DNA of 61,309 nucleotides from assembly GCA_040905805.1 (NCBI GenBank), contig JBBDQS010000114.1:1-61309 (forward strand), in the 5' to 3' direction. A model generated the notes under the pieces. It was given only the letters and a program-made list of their open reading frames with translations. It searched no databases and was not told where the DNA came from. Shown here one piece after another: positions 49,856 to 58,816 of this stretch; position 1 is the first letter of the stretch, and each line of letters opens with the position of its first letter. This DNA is from Egibacteraceae bacterium (GTDB lineage Bacteria; Actinomycetota; Nitriliruptoria; Euzebyales; Egibacteraceae). Made by a program: the position numbers and the translations under genes.

Positions 49856-51337
49856 GTGTCGTCGTTCAGACCGGTCAACACGCTGCGCCGCAGCCTGTTC
49901 ATCCGCCCCGCCGTGTTCGTCGTGGGCGGCGTGGCGCTGTGCGTGGTCACGCTGGCCATCGACGCCAGCGCCGTGGGCGCGCTCATCCCGAGCGTCCTGC
50001 ACTTCTCGGCGGAGACGGCCCGCACGCTGCTCGGCACGATGGCGGGGGCGATGCTCACGCTGGCCGGCATCACGTTCTGGGTGCGCGCCGCCTCGGTGCA
50101 GCTCGCCGCTGGGCAGTTCTCCAACCGGGTCGTGCACGGCTTCCTGGAGGACTGGTTCCAGCAGTCGATCATGGGCCTGCTGCTCGGGATCTTCGCCTAC
50201 ATCATCGGGGTGTTCCGCGTCATCCCGGCGGCGAGCAGCCTGGCCGACACCCCGCAGCTGTCGGTCAACCTCGCGCTCGGGCTCGCGGGCGGCTCGGTGC
50301 TGGTGATCCTTCACGCCATCCGCAACGCCGTGCAGTCCATGCAGGTCGACCAGCTCGCCCGCCGCATCACCGACGAGACCGTGGAGCGCATCGCCCTCCT
50401 GCCCCCGCTGGCCGAGGCGATGCCGGTGCGGGACCTCCCGCCGCCGCCCCCGCCGCTGCGGCGCGGCACGGTCATCCGGGCGACCGCCAGCGGGTGGGTC
50501 CACCGCCTCGACGAGACCGGGCTGCTCGCCCGCCTGCCCGGCCACGTCACGGTGCGCCTGGAGGTCCGGGCCGGCCTGTTCGTGCTCCGCGGCCGTCCCG
50601 TCTGCACCGTGTGGGGCGCCGACCTCGATGCGGCGACCGTCGCGGGGGTGCGCTCCCAGATCCGGCTCGGCCGCAACCGGCCGGAGAGCGGCGACATCGA
50701 GTCGGGCATCCAGCAGCTGGTCGACCTCGTGGTCGGCTCCCTGTCCAACGGCCTGTCCGACACCACGGGAGCCCACGAGGTCCTGGCCCACGTGGAGATG
50801 GTCCTGGCTGAGCTGTCCTGCCGCCAGCTGGCATCCCAGGGCTACACCGACGAGCGGGGCCGCCTGGTGCTGCGCGCCCGGGAGTTCACCTGGAGCGACT
50901 ACGTGCGCACCGCGTTCGACCGCCTGCGACGCGCGACAGGGTCCTTCCCCGAGGTGACCGTGGCGATGGTCACCCTGCTCGGCACGCTCGCCCGCGACCT
51001 CGAGGCGGCCGGTCACCCCGACCGTGCCGCGCCCGTGTGGCGGCAGATGCGGATGGCGGTGGAGGCCTCGGAGGCGGGCAACCTGTTCGCCGACGACCTC
51101 GAGTCGATCCGCGAGGCCGCCGAGCGCCAGCGCACGGCCAGCTACGAGGAGACCGCCGCCGGGACTGCCGCGAGCGACGAGGCGCTTCCAGCCCCCGTGG
51201 AGGCGGGCACCGACGCGGTGCGTCCGCCCCCGGCTCCGCTCGACTACGCGGAGGCCGCCCACGCCGGCTCGTCGGCTTCCCCGAGCGCGCCGGTCAACCC
51301 CCTCGACGCGGCCGAACTGCCGCGTGTGACCACGTAG
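49856..51337 (+). CDS. DUF2254 membrane protein
   Basis: 493 aa. Four transmembrane segments in the first 175 residues (VFVVGGVALCVVTLAIDASA, LLGTMAGAMLTLAGITFWV, SIMGLLLGIFAYIIGVFRVI, LALGLAGGSVLVILHAIRNA) followed by a large soluble domain typical of DUF2254 (VDQLARRITDETVERIALLP, GWVHRLDETGLLARL, GRNRPESGDIESGIQQLVDL). An acidic Ala/Pro tail ends it. GTG 49856. The final 94 bp overlap the convergent SpoIIM-like gene. Confidence 0.9.
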   Translation: MSSFRPVNTLRRSLFIRPAVFVVGGVALCVVTLAIDASAVGALIPSVLHFSAETARTLLGTMAGAMLTLAGITFWVRAASVQLAAGQFSNRVVHGFLEDWFQQSIMGLLLGIFAYIIGVFRVIPAASSLADTPQLSVNLALGLAGGSVLVILHAIRNAVQSMQVDQLARRITDETVERIALLPPLAEAMPVRDLPPPPPPLRRGTVIRATASGWVHRLDETGLLARLPGHVTVRLEVRAGLFVLRGRPVCTVWGADLDAATVAGVRSQIRLGRNRPESGDIESGIQQLVDLVVGSLSNGLSDTTGAHEVLAHVEMVLAELSCRQLASQGYTDERGRLVLRAREFTWSDYVRTAFDRLRRATGSFPEVTVAMVTLLGTLARDLEAAGHPDRAAPVWRQMRMAVEASEAGNLFADDLESIREAAERQRTASYEETAAGTAASDEALPAPVEAGTDAVRPPPAPLDYAEAAHAGSSASPSAPVNPLDAAELPRVTT

Positions 51338-52254
51338 GCGAGGAAGCCCACCTCGGCAGTGACGCCGATCCCGACCCGGGCCCAGGTGGGCAGGGCGGAA
51401 CCGGTGACGAACCCCTCGATCAGCCCGGCGACCACGAAGACGCCCGTCAGGCCGATCACGATCACCACCGCCCGTCGGCCCTCGGCCACCAGGGCCTCGC
51501 CGCGGGGACGGTCGCCCGGGTCGATCAGCGTCCACCCGAGCCGCAGGCCGGCGGCTCCCGCCACGAACACCGCCGTCACCTCGAGCAGGCCGTGCGGCAG
51601 GATGAGGCCCCAGAACCGCGGCATCTCCCCGGCTGCGGCGAACAGCCCGGCGGCCAGGCCCAGGTTCGCGCCGTTGAAGACCAGCACGAAGGCGGTCGGC
51701 ACGCAGGCGAGGATGCCGCCGGCGAAGGCGATGATGCCCACCCGGATGTTGTTGGTCGTGACCTCCGAGGCGAACTGGGCCGAGGCGCTGGACGAGTAGT
51801 AGGCCTCGAAGTCCTCTTCGACGTACGCCTCCCGTACGGCCTCGGGGCCGCTGGCCTCAAGCGCCGCCGGCGACCCGCCGAGCCACAGCGCCACTGCGAC
51901 CGCAGGGGCCAGGAACAGCAGCGTGGCGACGCCGACGAAGGCGCGGGCGTGCCAGAGTGCGGCCGGGAAGGTGTCCGCCACGAACCGGCCGGCGGCGCGC
52001 GCGGTGCGCGGACGGGTACCGTAGATCAGGGCACCGGCCTGGGCGACCAGCCCGGTCAGGCGGGCGGTCAGCGCCGGCTCCCGGTACGTCGTCCGTGCCA
52101 CCGACAGGTGCGTGGAAACCTGCTGATAGAGCCGCACGAGCTCGTCGAGCTCCTCGACGGACAGCCTCCCGACCCGCCGTGACGCACGCCGGGTGAGCGC
52201 GCCGAGGCGGTCCCACGCCGGCTGGTGGGTCGAGATGAAGCGGTCGATGTCCAC
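51244..52254 (-). CDS. Stage II sporulation protein M-like membrane protein
   Basis: 336 aa. An N-terminal helical domain (MDIDRFISTHQPAWDRLGAL, LDELVRLYQQVSTHLSVART) and six transmembrane helices with the family motif VTTNNIRVGIIAFAGGILAC and FWGLILPHGLLEVTAVFVAG. In non-sporulating actinobacteria SpoIIM-like proteins accompany MoxR/RDD genes and are not sporulation genes as such. GTG 52254. A TACACT hexamer on the minus strand at 52264-52269 lies 9 nt before the start. Confidence 0.9.
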   Translation of the reverse strand: MDIDRFISTHQPAWDRLGALTRRASRRVGRLSVEELDELVRLYQQVSTHLSVARTTYREPALTARLTGLVAQAGALIYGTRPRTARAAGRFVADTFPAALWHARAFVGVATLLFLAPAVAVALWLGGSPAALEASGPEAVREAYVEEDFEAYYSSSASAQFASEVTTNNIRVGIIAFAGGILACVPTAFVLVFNGANLGLAAGLFAAAGEMPRFWGLILPHGLLEVTAVFVAGAAGLRLGWTLIDPGDRPRGEALVAEGRRAVVIVIGLTGVFVVAGLIEGFVTGSALPTWARVGIGVTAEVGFLAYVVTRGSSAASRGLTGALGEADEPAWAASA

Positions 52255-52273
52255 GGACAGGAGAGTGTAGGCA

Positions 52274-53128
52274 GTGAGCGGTGTCGTGACCCCGGAGGCC
52301 GTCCACCTCGAGTTCGAGGCGGCCGGCGTCGGATCACGCGCGATCGCCCTCGCCCTGGACCTGCTGCTGCAGGCGGTGGCGGTCGTCTTGCTGTTCGTGA
52401 GCCTCGGCCTGGTGGCGGAGGGGACCGGGGCGGGCGTGCCCGAGTGGGTGGGAATCACGGTGACGCTGCTGCTGGTGTTCGCCGTCATGTTCGGCTACCC
52501 GGTCGCCATGGAGACCCTCTGGCGCGGCCGGACGCTCGGCAAGGCGGCGATGGGACTGCGTGTGGTGACCCGCGAGGGTGCCCCGGTGCAGTTCCGGCAC
52601 GCCGCCATCCGTGCCGCGCTGGGCCTCATCGACTTCTACCTGGCGTTCGGCGGGGTGGCGGTCGTCACCGCGCTGGTGACCCGGGAGCACCAGCGGCTCG
52701 GCGACCTTGTGGCGGGCACTCTGGTCCTGCGCGAGCGCACGGGTGCGCGGGCCCCGACCGCCGTGCGGTTCGCGGTCCCCGTCGGCGCGGAGCCCTACGC
52801 CTCCACGATCGACCCGGCCGGGTTGACGACCGACGACTACGCAGCCGTGCGCGGCTACCTGTTGCGTGCCGGTGAGCTCGCGCCGGCCGTGCGGGCGGAC
52901 CTCGCGCGACGGATCGCCCGCCCGATCGCCGCCCGCCTGCGCCACCAGCCACCCGAGGGCGTGTCCCCGGAGCTGTTCCTGGTCTGCGTCGCGGCCCGCT
53001 ACCAGGCGCGCGGTGGCATCGGCGCACGGACGACGTCGGGGGCGACCGCAGCGACGACGGCGGCGCCGATCCCGCCGCCGGCGTCCACACCATCCCCGCC
53101 CGGAGAGGGGTTCGCCCCCCCGGGATGA
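52274..53128 (+). CDS. RDD-family membrane protein
   Basis: 284 aa. Begins EAVHLEFEAAGVGSRAIALA with the Arg and Asp (LALDLLLQ) of the RDD motif. Three to four transmembrane segments carry WRGRTLGKAAMGLRVVTREG and REHQRLGDLVAGTLVLRER. A soluble C-terminal domain follows, with a Pro/Thr-rich tail. GTG 52274 has AGGAGAG 8 nt upstream. Divergent from the SpoIIM-like gene across 19 bp. Confidence 0.9.
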   Translation: MSGVVTPEAVHLEFEAAGVGSRAIALALDLLLQAVAVVLLFVSLGLVAEGTGAGVPEWVGITVTLLLVFAVMFGYPVAMETLWRGRTLGKAAMGLRVVTREGAPVQFRHAAIRAALGLIDFYLAFGGVAVVTALVTREHQRLGDLVAGTLVLRERTGARAPTAVRFAVPVGAEPYASTIDPAGLTTDDYAAVRGYLLRAGELAPAVRADLARRIARPIAARLRHQPPEGVSPELFLVCVAARYQARGGIGARTTSGATAATTAAPIPPPASTPSPPGEGFAPPG

Positions 53129-53175
53129 CGGGCGCCCGGGAGCTACGATGACGCCCGCCGACCCCGTGATGGGAC

Positions 53176-54336
53176 GTGATGGGCATGACGCGTCTGCTCG
53201 CCGAGGACCTCCTGCTGCTGTGCTGGAACGACGAGAAGGGTGGGCTTCACCAGCGGTGCTCGACGACGGTGGGACCGGGGATCGGTGGCGCCCTGGTCAT
53301 CGACGCGGTGCTCGCGGGGGCCCTGGTCATCGCCGACGACCGGGTGCAGGTGACCGGCACCGACCCCGGCGACCTGATGCTCACCGAGGTGGTGGCTGCG
53401 GCTGGCCGGCGACGGCCGCCGGGTGTGACGAGGCTCGTGCAGGAGGTGGGCACACCGAGCCGGTACAAGGCGATCCGTGACCGCCTGGTCGAGCAGGGAG
53501 TGCTCCGCGCCGACCGACGTCGTGTGCTCGGACTCGTCCCCTCCACCCGTTTTCCGCCCGCCGACCCTGCCAAGACCGAGGTGGTGCGGGAGCGGGTGCG
53601 CGAGCTGCTCACCGGGCGGGCGGACCCCGCGGACGCCGAGCCGCGGACGGTGATGCTGGCCAGCCTGGCCGTCCCGACCGGCGCCATCGACGTGCTGGTG
53701 GCCCGTGGGGAGCGGACGCGGGCACGCCGACGGGCCGAGGCCTTCAGCAATCCCCATGCCGCCCTTGGCATCGGTCAGGCGGTCCAGGAGGCGCAGATCA
53801 CGGCGATGGCCGCCGTGGCAGCGGCCGTGACCGCGGGCACGGCCACGTCGACTGCGGGTGCGCCCCAGCAGCCCGACTGGACCACGGCACCGGTTCGCGA
53901 CCCACGACGCGACGCGGGCGCGGGGGACGGTCACGCGGAGGAGTCGGTCGCGCACGCGCCGACTGCTCACGAGCAGGAGCCGGCGACGGACGTGCCCGTG
54001 CGCACCGTGCGGGTCGAGGAGGCGCCGGCCGAGGACCTGCCGCCCGACCCCGTGCAGGTCGACGAGCCGGTCGCGGACGTGCCGGCGCGCCCCGCACCCG
54101 TCGGGCAGCCGGTCGCGGACGTGCCGGCGCGCCCCGCACCGGTGGGGAAGGTCGGTGCCGCGGCAGTGGACGAGGCGGGTGCTCGGCGACGGGCGCAGCC
54201 CCCACCGGAGGGCGATGTGGGCGTCGCCGGCCGCGTGGGCGTGGGCATCGGGGTCGGCGCCGCCCTGCTCATCGGGATCGGCGTCGTCCGCCGGCGGCTG
54301 GCACCCCGCGCGCGCAAGCGCCCGCCAGACGACTGA
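53176..54336 (+). CDS. GOLPH3/VPS74-like (GPP34) protein with C-terminal membrane anchor
   Basis: 386 aa. The first about 215 residues are a GPP34 domain: RLLAEDLLLLCWNDEKGGLH, GIGGALVIDAVLAGALVI, PSRYKAIRDRLVEQGVLRAD and EAFSNPHAALGIGQAVQEAQ. Eukaryotic relatives bind PI4P at the Golgi; the bacterial role is unknown. A Pro/Val/Asp-rich linker follows with two exact 14-residue repeats PVADVPARPAPVG(Q/K), encoded by near-identical 42-bp units at 54067-54108 and 54109-54150. Then comes a single transmembrane segment (VGVGIGVGAALLIGIGVVRR) with a basic tail. GTG 53176, ATG 53179 or ATG 53185 could start it. Confidence 0.85.
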   Translation: MMGMTRLLAEDLLLLCWNDEKGGLHQRCSTTVGPGIGGALVIDAVLAGALVIADDRVQVTGTDPGDLMLTEVVAAAGRRRPPGVTRLVQEVGTPSRYKAIRDRLVEQGVLRADRRRVLGLVPSTRFPPADPAKTEVVRERVRELLTGRADPADAEPRTVMLASLAVPTGAIDVLVARGERTRARRRAEAFSNPHAALGIGQAVQEAQITAMAAVAAAVTAGTATSTAGAPQQPDWTTAPVRDPRRDAGAGDGHAEESVAHAPTAHEQEPATDVPVRTVRVEEAPAEDLPPDPVQVDEPVADVPARPAPVGQPVADVPARPAPVGKVGAAAVDEAGARRRAQPPPEGDVGVAGRVGVGIGVGAALLIGIGVVRRRLAPRARKRPPDD

Positions 54337-54393
54337 CGCCGTCCTCATGGCCGGGTCCGCGTGACCGCGTCAGCCCGAACCAGTGGAGGGACC

Positions 54394-54681
54394 ATGACAA
54401 GCCCCGGCAACGAGCGACAGACCGTCGTCGCGTTCCCCATGCCGCTGACGCCCCGGGCGTCGCGCATCCTTGCGCAGGCGGCCGAGCAGGCGCGCGTCCA
54501 CGGTGCGGACAGCTTCATCGGGGTGGAGCACATGGTGATGGCGGTCCTGGCCGATCCGAACAGCGTCCCGACCCAGGTGCTGGCAGGCCTCGGCATGGCC
54601 GACGAGCGCGGACCTCGACGGCCGTTCGGCGCGATTCCGGGAGCCCCGGAGCTCGTGCGGTTGGCCACGCGGCTGGGTCTT
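54394..54681 (+). pseudogene. Clp N-terminal-domain gene without a proper 3' end
   Basis: ATG 54394 with GGAGGG 5 nt upstream begins a Clp_N repeat: LTPRASRILAQAAEQARVHG and DSFIGVEHMVMAVLADPNSV, PTQVLAGLGM, as at the N-terminus of ClpC/ClpB adaptors. After about 90 residues no stop follows. The frame runs through a 70-nt palindrome, then antisense through the whole uracil-DNA glycosylase gene to 55758. A 454-aa product is implausible, so the original end has probably been lost by insertion or deletion at the palindrome. The coordinates cover only the recognisable part. Confidence 0.55.
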
Positions 54682-54751
54682 GGTTACCGGCCGGTAGATG
54701 GGGTTGCGGGGACATATCTGTCCGTCCCACCCCATCTACCGCCGGGTAACC
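54682..54751. repeat. 70-nt near-perfect palindrome
   Basis: Nested stems: GGTTACC/GGTAACC (54682-54688 with 54745-54751), CGGTAGATGGGGT/ACCCCATCTACCG (13 bp exact, 54692-54704 with 54729-54741) and GGACA/TGTCC (54710-54714 with 54719-54723) around a TATC loop. It lies between the truncated Clp_N frame and the convergent UDG gene. No T-tract follows. Confidence 0.85.
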
Positions 54752-54780
54752 TGCGTGCAGCGCTGAGGCCGAGCAGGGCG

Positions 54781-55458
54781 CTAGCGCTGCGAACCCACGA
54801 GAAGTCGCTTCGCACGGGCGAGCACCTCGTCGAGCATCGCCTCGGTGAGCCGGCCGGTGAAGGTGTTCTGCTGGCTCACGTGGTAGCAGCCGAGCAGCGT
54901 CACGCGACCGATCACCACCTCCGCCCCGTGGCCGAACCGCGGCTTGGGGCGCACCGGACCGAGCAGGCGCAGAGCGGCGTCCCAGGCATAGCCGCCGAGG
55001 GCGAGTACGACCCGGGCTGGCAGGAGCGCGAGTTCCGCGGCGAGGTAGGGCAGGCAGCGGTCGCGCTCGCCGGGCAGGGGCCGGTTGGCCGGCGGGGCGC
55101 ATTTCACGGGCGCGCTGACCCAGCAGTCGGTCAGGGCCAGCCCGTCGCCGCGGTGGTGGGCGGTCGGCTGGTTGGCCAGTCCGGCCCGGTGCAGCGCCGC
55201 GTAGAGGAAGTCGCCCGACCGGTCGCCGGTGAAGATCCGGCCGGTGCGGTTGGCGCCGTGGGCTGCGGGGGCCAGACCGACGACGACCAGGCGCGCCGCA
55301 GGATCGCCGAAGCCGGGAACGGGGCGACCCCAGTACTGCTCGCCGGCGTAGGCGGCGCGCTTCTCGTGGGCGACGGTCTCCCGCCAGGCGACCAGTCGCG
55401 GGCACGCGCGGCAGTCGATGACGTCGCGCTCGACTGCGGCGAGATCGCTCCACGTCAT
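54781..55458 (-). CDS. udgB: Uracil-DNA glycosylase, family 5 (UdgB-like)
   Basis: 225 aa. Cluster cysteines in [13 protein letters not shown] and further Cys in [10 protein letters not shown] and DRCLPYL ligate a 4Fe-4S cluster. Motif 1 [19 protein letters not shown] has Ala instead of the catalytic Asp/Asn, as in family 5. Motif 3 [13 protein letters not shown] is present near the C-terminus. It removes uracil and some other deaminated bases. ATG 55458 with TACGGT 7 nt upstream. Confidence 0.92.
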   Translation of the reverse strand: MTWSDLAAVERDVIDCRACPRLVAWRETVAHEKRAAYAGEQYWGRPVPGFGDPAARLVVVGLAPAAHGANRTGRIFTGDRSGDFLYAALHRAGLANQPTAHHRGDGLALTDCWVSAPVKCAPPANRPLPGERDRCLPYLAAELALLPARVVLALGGYAWDAALRLLGPVRPKPRFGHGAEVVIGRVTLLGCYHVSQQNTFTGRLTEAMLDEVLARAKRLLVGSQR

Positions 55459-55505
55459 GACGGGCACCGTAGCGGGCACCGTGCGCCTGGGTATGGTCGG
55501 CCCCG
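55459..55505. promoter_or_regulatory. Divergent leaderless promoters of udgB and the phosphoesterase gene
   Basis: 47-bp gap. Minus-strand TACGGT (55466-55471) is 7 nt before the udgB ATG. Plus-strand TATGGT (55492-55497) is 8 nt before the phosphoesterase ATG. Confidence 0.5.
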
Positions 55506-55997
55506 ATGCATGTCGTCGTGCTCGCCGACACCCATATCCGGCGCGGCTCCTCGCGCCGGCTGCCGGAGCGAGCGGTCGCGGCACTGGAAGATGCCGACGT
55601 CGTGCTGCACGCCGGCGACATCATGGTTGGCGACGTCCTCGACGACCTCGGCCGCTACGCCCCCGTGTACGCCGTGCTGGGCAACAACGACCAGGAGCTC
55701 GAGGGCGCGCTCCCCGAGGCGCTCGACCTCGACCTCGGTGGGCTGCGGGTGGGGATGATCCACGACAGCGGCGCTCGGCGCGGGCGTCCCGCGCGCCTGC
55801 GCCGCCGCTTCCCGGATGCCGACCTCGTCGTGTTCGGGCACAGCCACGATCCCGTCAACGAGCCCGGCGTCGACGGTCAGTGGCTGCTCAACCCGGGGTC
55901 GCCGACCGAGCGGCGGCGCCAGCCACATCACACCATCGCCGTGTTCGACGTGGATCAGGGCCGGCTCGTCGCCCCCGAGATCATCGCGGTGTCGTGA
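55506..55997 (+). CDS. YfcE/MJ0936-type metallophosphoesterase
   Basis: 163-aa calcineurin-like phosphodiesterase of the small YfcE family. Metal-binding motifs in order: [28 protein letters not shown] and VFGHSHDP, with the closing [10 protein letters not shown] typical of the family. It hydrolyses model phosphodiesters; the natural substrate is unknown. ATG 55506 has a near-leaderless TATGGT box. Confidence 0.93.
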   Translation: MHVVVLADTHIRRGSSRRLPERAVAALEDADVVLHAGDIMVGDVLDDLGRYAPVYAVLGNNDQELEGALPEALDLDLGGLRVGMIHDSGARRGRPARLRRRFPDADLVVFGHSHDPVNEPGVDGQWLLNPGSPTERRRQPHHTIAVFDVDQGRLVAPEIIAVS

Positions 55998-56021
55998 CCC
56001 AGGCCGTCGAGGCAGAGCGTC

Positions 56022-57296
56022 TCAGTCGGCGAACTCGAACTGCAGTCCCTCGACGCAGGCCTCGTACTTGGCGGTCAGCTCGTCGGTGTCCTCCGCGCCG
56101 ATGAAGATGTTGGCCAACCGGTAGCTGTATGCGTCCTGGTCGTGCATCTCGGATAGCCGCACGCCCTCGCGGGGCTCGAGGTCGATCACCGTGCCCGGGA
56201 TCTGCTCCTGCAGCGCGGCGATCTCCTCGTCTGTTGGACTGCGGGTCACGAGCCCGTCCTCGAAGCGACGCAGGAACCACTTCGCCGAGCAGTTGTGCGG
56301 CCCCTTGCCCTCCAGCACCGGCGGCGGCCAGCCGAGGGCGAGGTTGACCATGAAGGCGTGGTTGGGGATGCCGTCGACCGCCTCGAACAGCAGGGCGTGC
56401 GACTGGGAATGGCGCGTGTTGACCTCGAGCAGGCGCACCAGGTCGGTGTCCTCGTTCCAGAAGAACTCGATGTTGAAGGTCGACCGGTCCACGCCGACCT
56501 GCCGGATGATGCGCCGCGACATGTCCGCCATGCACGCCCGCACGCGCTCGGGCAGGCGGGAGGGGTACTCGTAGCGCAGGAAGGTCGAGGAGTCGGGGTA
56601 GCGCAGCGAGTCCACCACACCGTAGATGTCGATCTGGCCGTGCAGGCTGTAGCCCTCGACCGTCGCCATGTGGCCGGTCAGGGTCTCCTCGGCCAGGCAC
56701 GAGGTGGGCGGGGCGCTGCCGACCACAGGGGGCAGCTCGACCTGGGACAGCAACCAGCCGAACGGCTCGCCGACCCGGGCGACGCCTTCGCGGATCTGGG
56801 CGAGCGCCCGGGTGAACACGCCTGTGTCGGTGACTTTGAACGCCAGCTCCGAGGAGAAGGCCTTGATCGGCTTCAGCCAGAAGGGGAAGTCGAGGGTCAG
56901 GCGGTCGAGCGCGTGCTCGTCCCAGGGATCGACCACCTGGAAGGTGACGTTGTCGTCGAGGACCTTGGCCTGCTCGACGCGGCTCCAGAACTTGTGCTCG
57001 CACTTCAGCCGGCTCTCCAGCGACGTGGTGGGCAGGCCGAACCGCTCGCACAGGATCGGCAGCATGCAGCTCACCGGGAAGTCCCAGTAGCCCACGATCG
57101 CATCGATGTCGCCGTCGAAGGCCTCGAGCTCGCGGGTGGCCTTTTGGATCAGGTCGGGCACGGGGATCTCGTCGCGGTGCTGCAGCTCGTCGATCGACAG
57201 CAGCGGGTGGTAGGTCAGCTCGTCGGCTCTGGGCACGCGCTGCAGGCTCGTGAGATTGCGATCGTCGAGTCCGAGCACGAAAACGTTGTAGGCCAT
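56022..57296 (-). CDS. ATP-grasp domain protein of unknown substrate
   Basis: 424 aa. N-terminal pre-ATP-grasp domain (AYNVFVLGLDDRNLTSLQRV), ATP-grasp core with PFWLKPIKAFSSELAFKV (ATP-binding Lys) and the metal-binding end FNIEFFWNEDTDLVRLLEVN followed by RHSQSHALLFEAVDG. A C-terminal domain contains PRE/NIFIGAED segments. ATP-grasp ligases join a carboxylate to an amine or thiol; neither partner nor pathway is indicated by the neighbours. ATG 57296 with GGGAGG 6 nt upstream. Codon use is normal for the window. Confidence 0.87.
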   Translation of the reverse strand: MAYNVFVLGLDDRNLTSLQRVPRADELTYHPLLSIDELQHRDEIPVPDLIQKATRELEAFDGDIDAIVGYWDFPVSCMLPILCERFGLPTTSLESRLKCEHKFWSRVEQAKVLDDNVTFQVVDPWDEHALDRLTLDFPFWLKPIKAFSSELAFKVTDTGVFTRALAQIREGVARVGEPFGWLLSQVELPPVVGSAPPTSCLAEETLTGHMATVEGYSLHGQIDIYGVVDSLRYPDSSTFLRYEYPSRLPERVRACMADMSRRIIRQVGVDRSTFNIEFFWNEDTDLVRLLEVNTRHSQSHALLFEAVDGIPNHAFMVNLALGWPPPVLEGKGPHNCSAKWFLRRFEDGLVTRSPTDEEIAALQEQIPGTVIDLEPREGVRLSEMHDQDAYSYRLANIFIGAEDTDELTAKYEACVEGLQFEFAD

Positions 57297-57403
57297 AGGC
57301 GGCCTCCCTTCTGCTTCCAGTCCTAGCCGGGGAGGTCCCGGCTCAAACGGATTGTCGTACGGCCAGCCGTCGGCGCACGGGGTCGCGGGGACACCGACAT
57401 GGC

Positions 57404-57970
57404 CTAGTCCTTCGGGGGTGAGTCCCAGTCGGTGACGTCGTGTCCGGCTTCACGCGACAGGATGTCGAGCGCGGCGACGGCACCCGCGCCCGCGGAGATG
57501 ATCGCCTGGCTGCGGTTCGGCCGGGCGATGCGCCCGACCGCGTAGCAGCGGTCCACGCTCGTGCGCTGCTCGCGGTCCACGACCACGCCGGCGCCGGCGA
57601 CCTCGGCGCCGAGCTGTTGGGCAAGGCGTCCCATCGGCTTGCCGCCCGCGAGGACGAGGTAGTCCGCGCGCTCGGAGGCGCCACCGGCGGTGGTGACCAC
57701 GAAACCCGCGTCCTCGCGCGAGGCCGCCGTGACCTCGTCGTCGCGGACATCGCCACCCTGCTCGCTGACCTGCCGGCGGGCGACCGCCTGCAGCTCGGTC
57801 CCGCCGGTGTCGGGTGCCCCGAGGTAGTTGTGCAGCTGCGCGTAGTGCATGGCCGTTGCGTCCTGGCCGTACACCACCGCGTCCAGCCCGTTCTTCGCCA
57901 GGAAGAGCGCGGCGGACAGGCCCCCCGGGCCGTCGCCGACCACGATCACCCGCGTCGCGTCGGCGCTCAC
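57404..57970 (-). CDS. Short thioredoxin-reductase-like flavoprotein
   Basis: 188 aa. FAD motif VIVVGDGPGGLSAALFLAKN and the second FAD motif RCYAVGRIARPNRSQAIISA GAGAVAALDIL are present. The NADPH-binding domain and the CxxC redox centre of thioredoxin reductase are missing, because the sequence passes from the first domain directly to the end. This minimal form resembles other short FAD-dependent proteins of the family. GTG 57970 overlaps the hydrolase stop (GTGA), so the two are co-expressed. Confidence 0.82.
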   Translation of the reverse strand: MSADATRVIVVGDGPGGLSAALFLAKNGLDAVVYGQDATAMHYAQLHNYLGAPDTGGTELQAVARRQVSEQGGDVRDDEVTAASREDAGFVVTTAGGASERADYLVLAGGKPMGRLAQQLGAEVAGAGVVVDREQRTSVDRCYAVGRIARPNRSQAIISAGAGAVAALDILSREAGHDVTDWDSPPKD

Positions 57971-58740
57971 GTCAGGAACTCCAGGATCGCCGCGGCGATC
58001 ACGTCGGGCTGCTCGAGGGCGGCCCAGTGCGCTGCCGCCGGGATGACCCGCACGCGCGAGACCGGGATGTCGCGGTGCAGCTCCTCGGTCATGCGCAGCG
58101 GGGTGGACCGGTCGTGGTCGCCGACGAGCAGCAGGGTCGGCTGGCCGATGCTCTCGCGCTTGGTGGACGGCGCCTTCGCCAGCGCCCGGCACGACTTCGC
58201 GTAGCTGTTCGGGTCGTTGCGCAGGAACAGCTCGCGCAGCAGGCCGGTGAGCTGGGGCAGCTTGGCGTGGGTGCGGGGGGCCAGGGCGCCGGGCAGCCAG
58301 TCGTCGACGAGGGCGTCCATGCCATCGGCCTCGACCATCTCGGCACGTTTGGCGTAGACCTCCTTGGCCGGTGGCTCGAAGTAGGAGATGCCACCGAGCA
58401 GGACGAGGTTGTCCACCACCTCGGGCTTGCTGATCGCCAGATGCTGGGCGACGAGGGTGCCCATGGAGTGGGCCACCAGCGTCACCGCGGGCAGCTCCAG
58501 GGCTCCGATCAGGGCCTCGACGTCGCCCGCCCAGGTCTTGATGGAGTAGGCGCCCTTGGTGTGCTCGCTGCGGCCGTGGCCCCGCAGGTCGAGCGCGACG
58601 ACGTGGTGGTGCAGGGCCAGGTTGTCGATCACCCCCTGCCAGGCGTGCAGCGTGCCGCCCAGGCCGTGCACGAGCACCACCGGGGGGCCTTCGCCCCGGC
58701 TGATGTAGTGGTGCTTGACGCCGTTCAGCTCGATGAACAT
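57967..58740 (-). CDS. Alpha/beta hydrolase
   Basis: 257 aa. Oxyanion loop HGLGGTLHAW, nucleophile elbow VAHSMGTLVAQ, catalytic Asp in LLVGDHDRSTPLRM and His in AAAHWAALEQPDV. It belongs to the broad esterase/MhpC-like group; the substrate is unknown. Coupled to a short flavoprotein gene. The upstream region holds two tandem TGACCCGACC elements near a possible TATGAC promoter. Confidence 0.9.
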   Translation of the reverse strand: MFIELNGVKHHYISRGEGPPVVLVHGLGGTLHAWQGVIDNLALHHHVVALDLRGHGRSEHTKGAYSIKTWAGDVEALIGALELPAVTLVAHSMGTLVAQHLAISKPEVVDNLVLLGGISYFEPPAKEVYAKRAEMVEADGMDALVDDWLPGALAPRTHAKLPQLTGLLRELFLRNDPNSYAKSCRALAKAPSTKRESIGQPTLLLVGDHDRSTPLRMTEELHRDIPVSRVRVIPAAAHWAALEQPDVIAAAILEFLT

Positions 58741-58816
58741 GCCGGCTCCGCGGTCGGGTCAGAGAGGTCGGGTCATACTACGGGCCATCGGACGACCGCG
58801 ACGAAAGGCGGCCCGC

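Noticed and set aside
48104-51535. 1143-aa minus-strand frame opposite moxR, DUF58 and DUF2254
   Set aside because: Low-complexity antisense product of GC-rich coding DNA; the plus-strand genes have clear domains and motifs.
54682-54751. tRNA-like structure or phage attachment site
   Set aside because: No cloverleaf, anticodon arm or CCA-side pattern; no integrase gene nearby.
54394-55758. 454-aa plus-strand reading of the Clp_N frame
   Set aside because: After about 95 residues it is antisense to udgB and overlaps the phosphoesterase gene; only the N-terminal part looks like protein.
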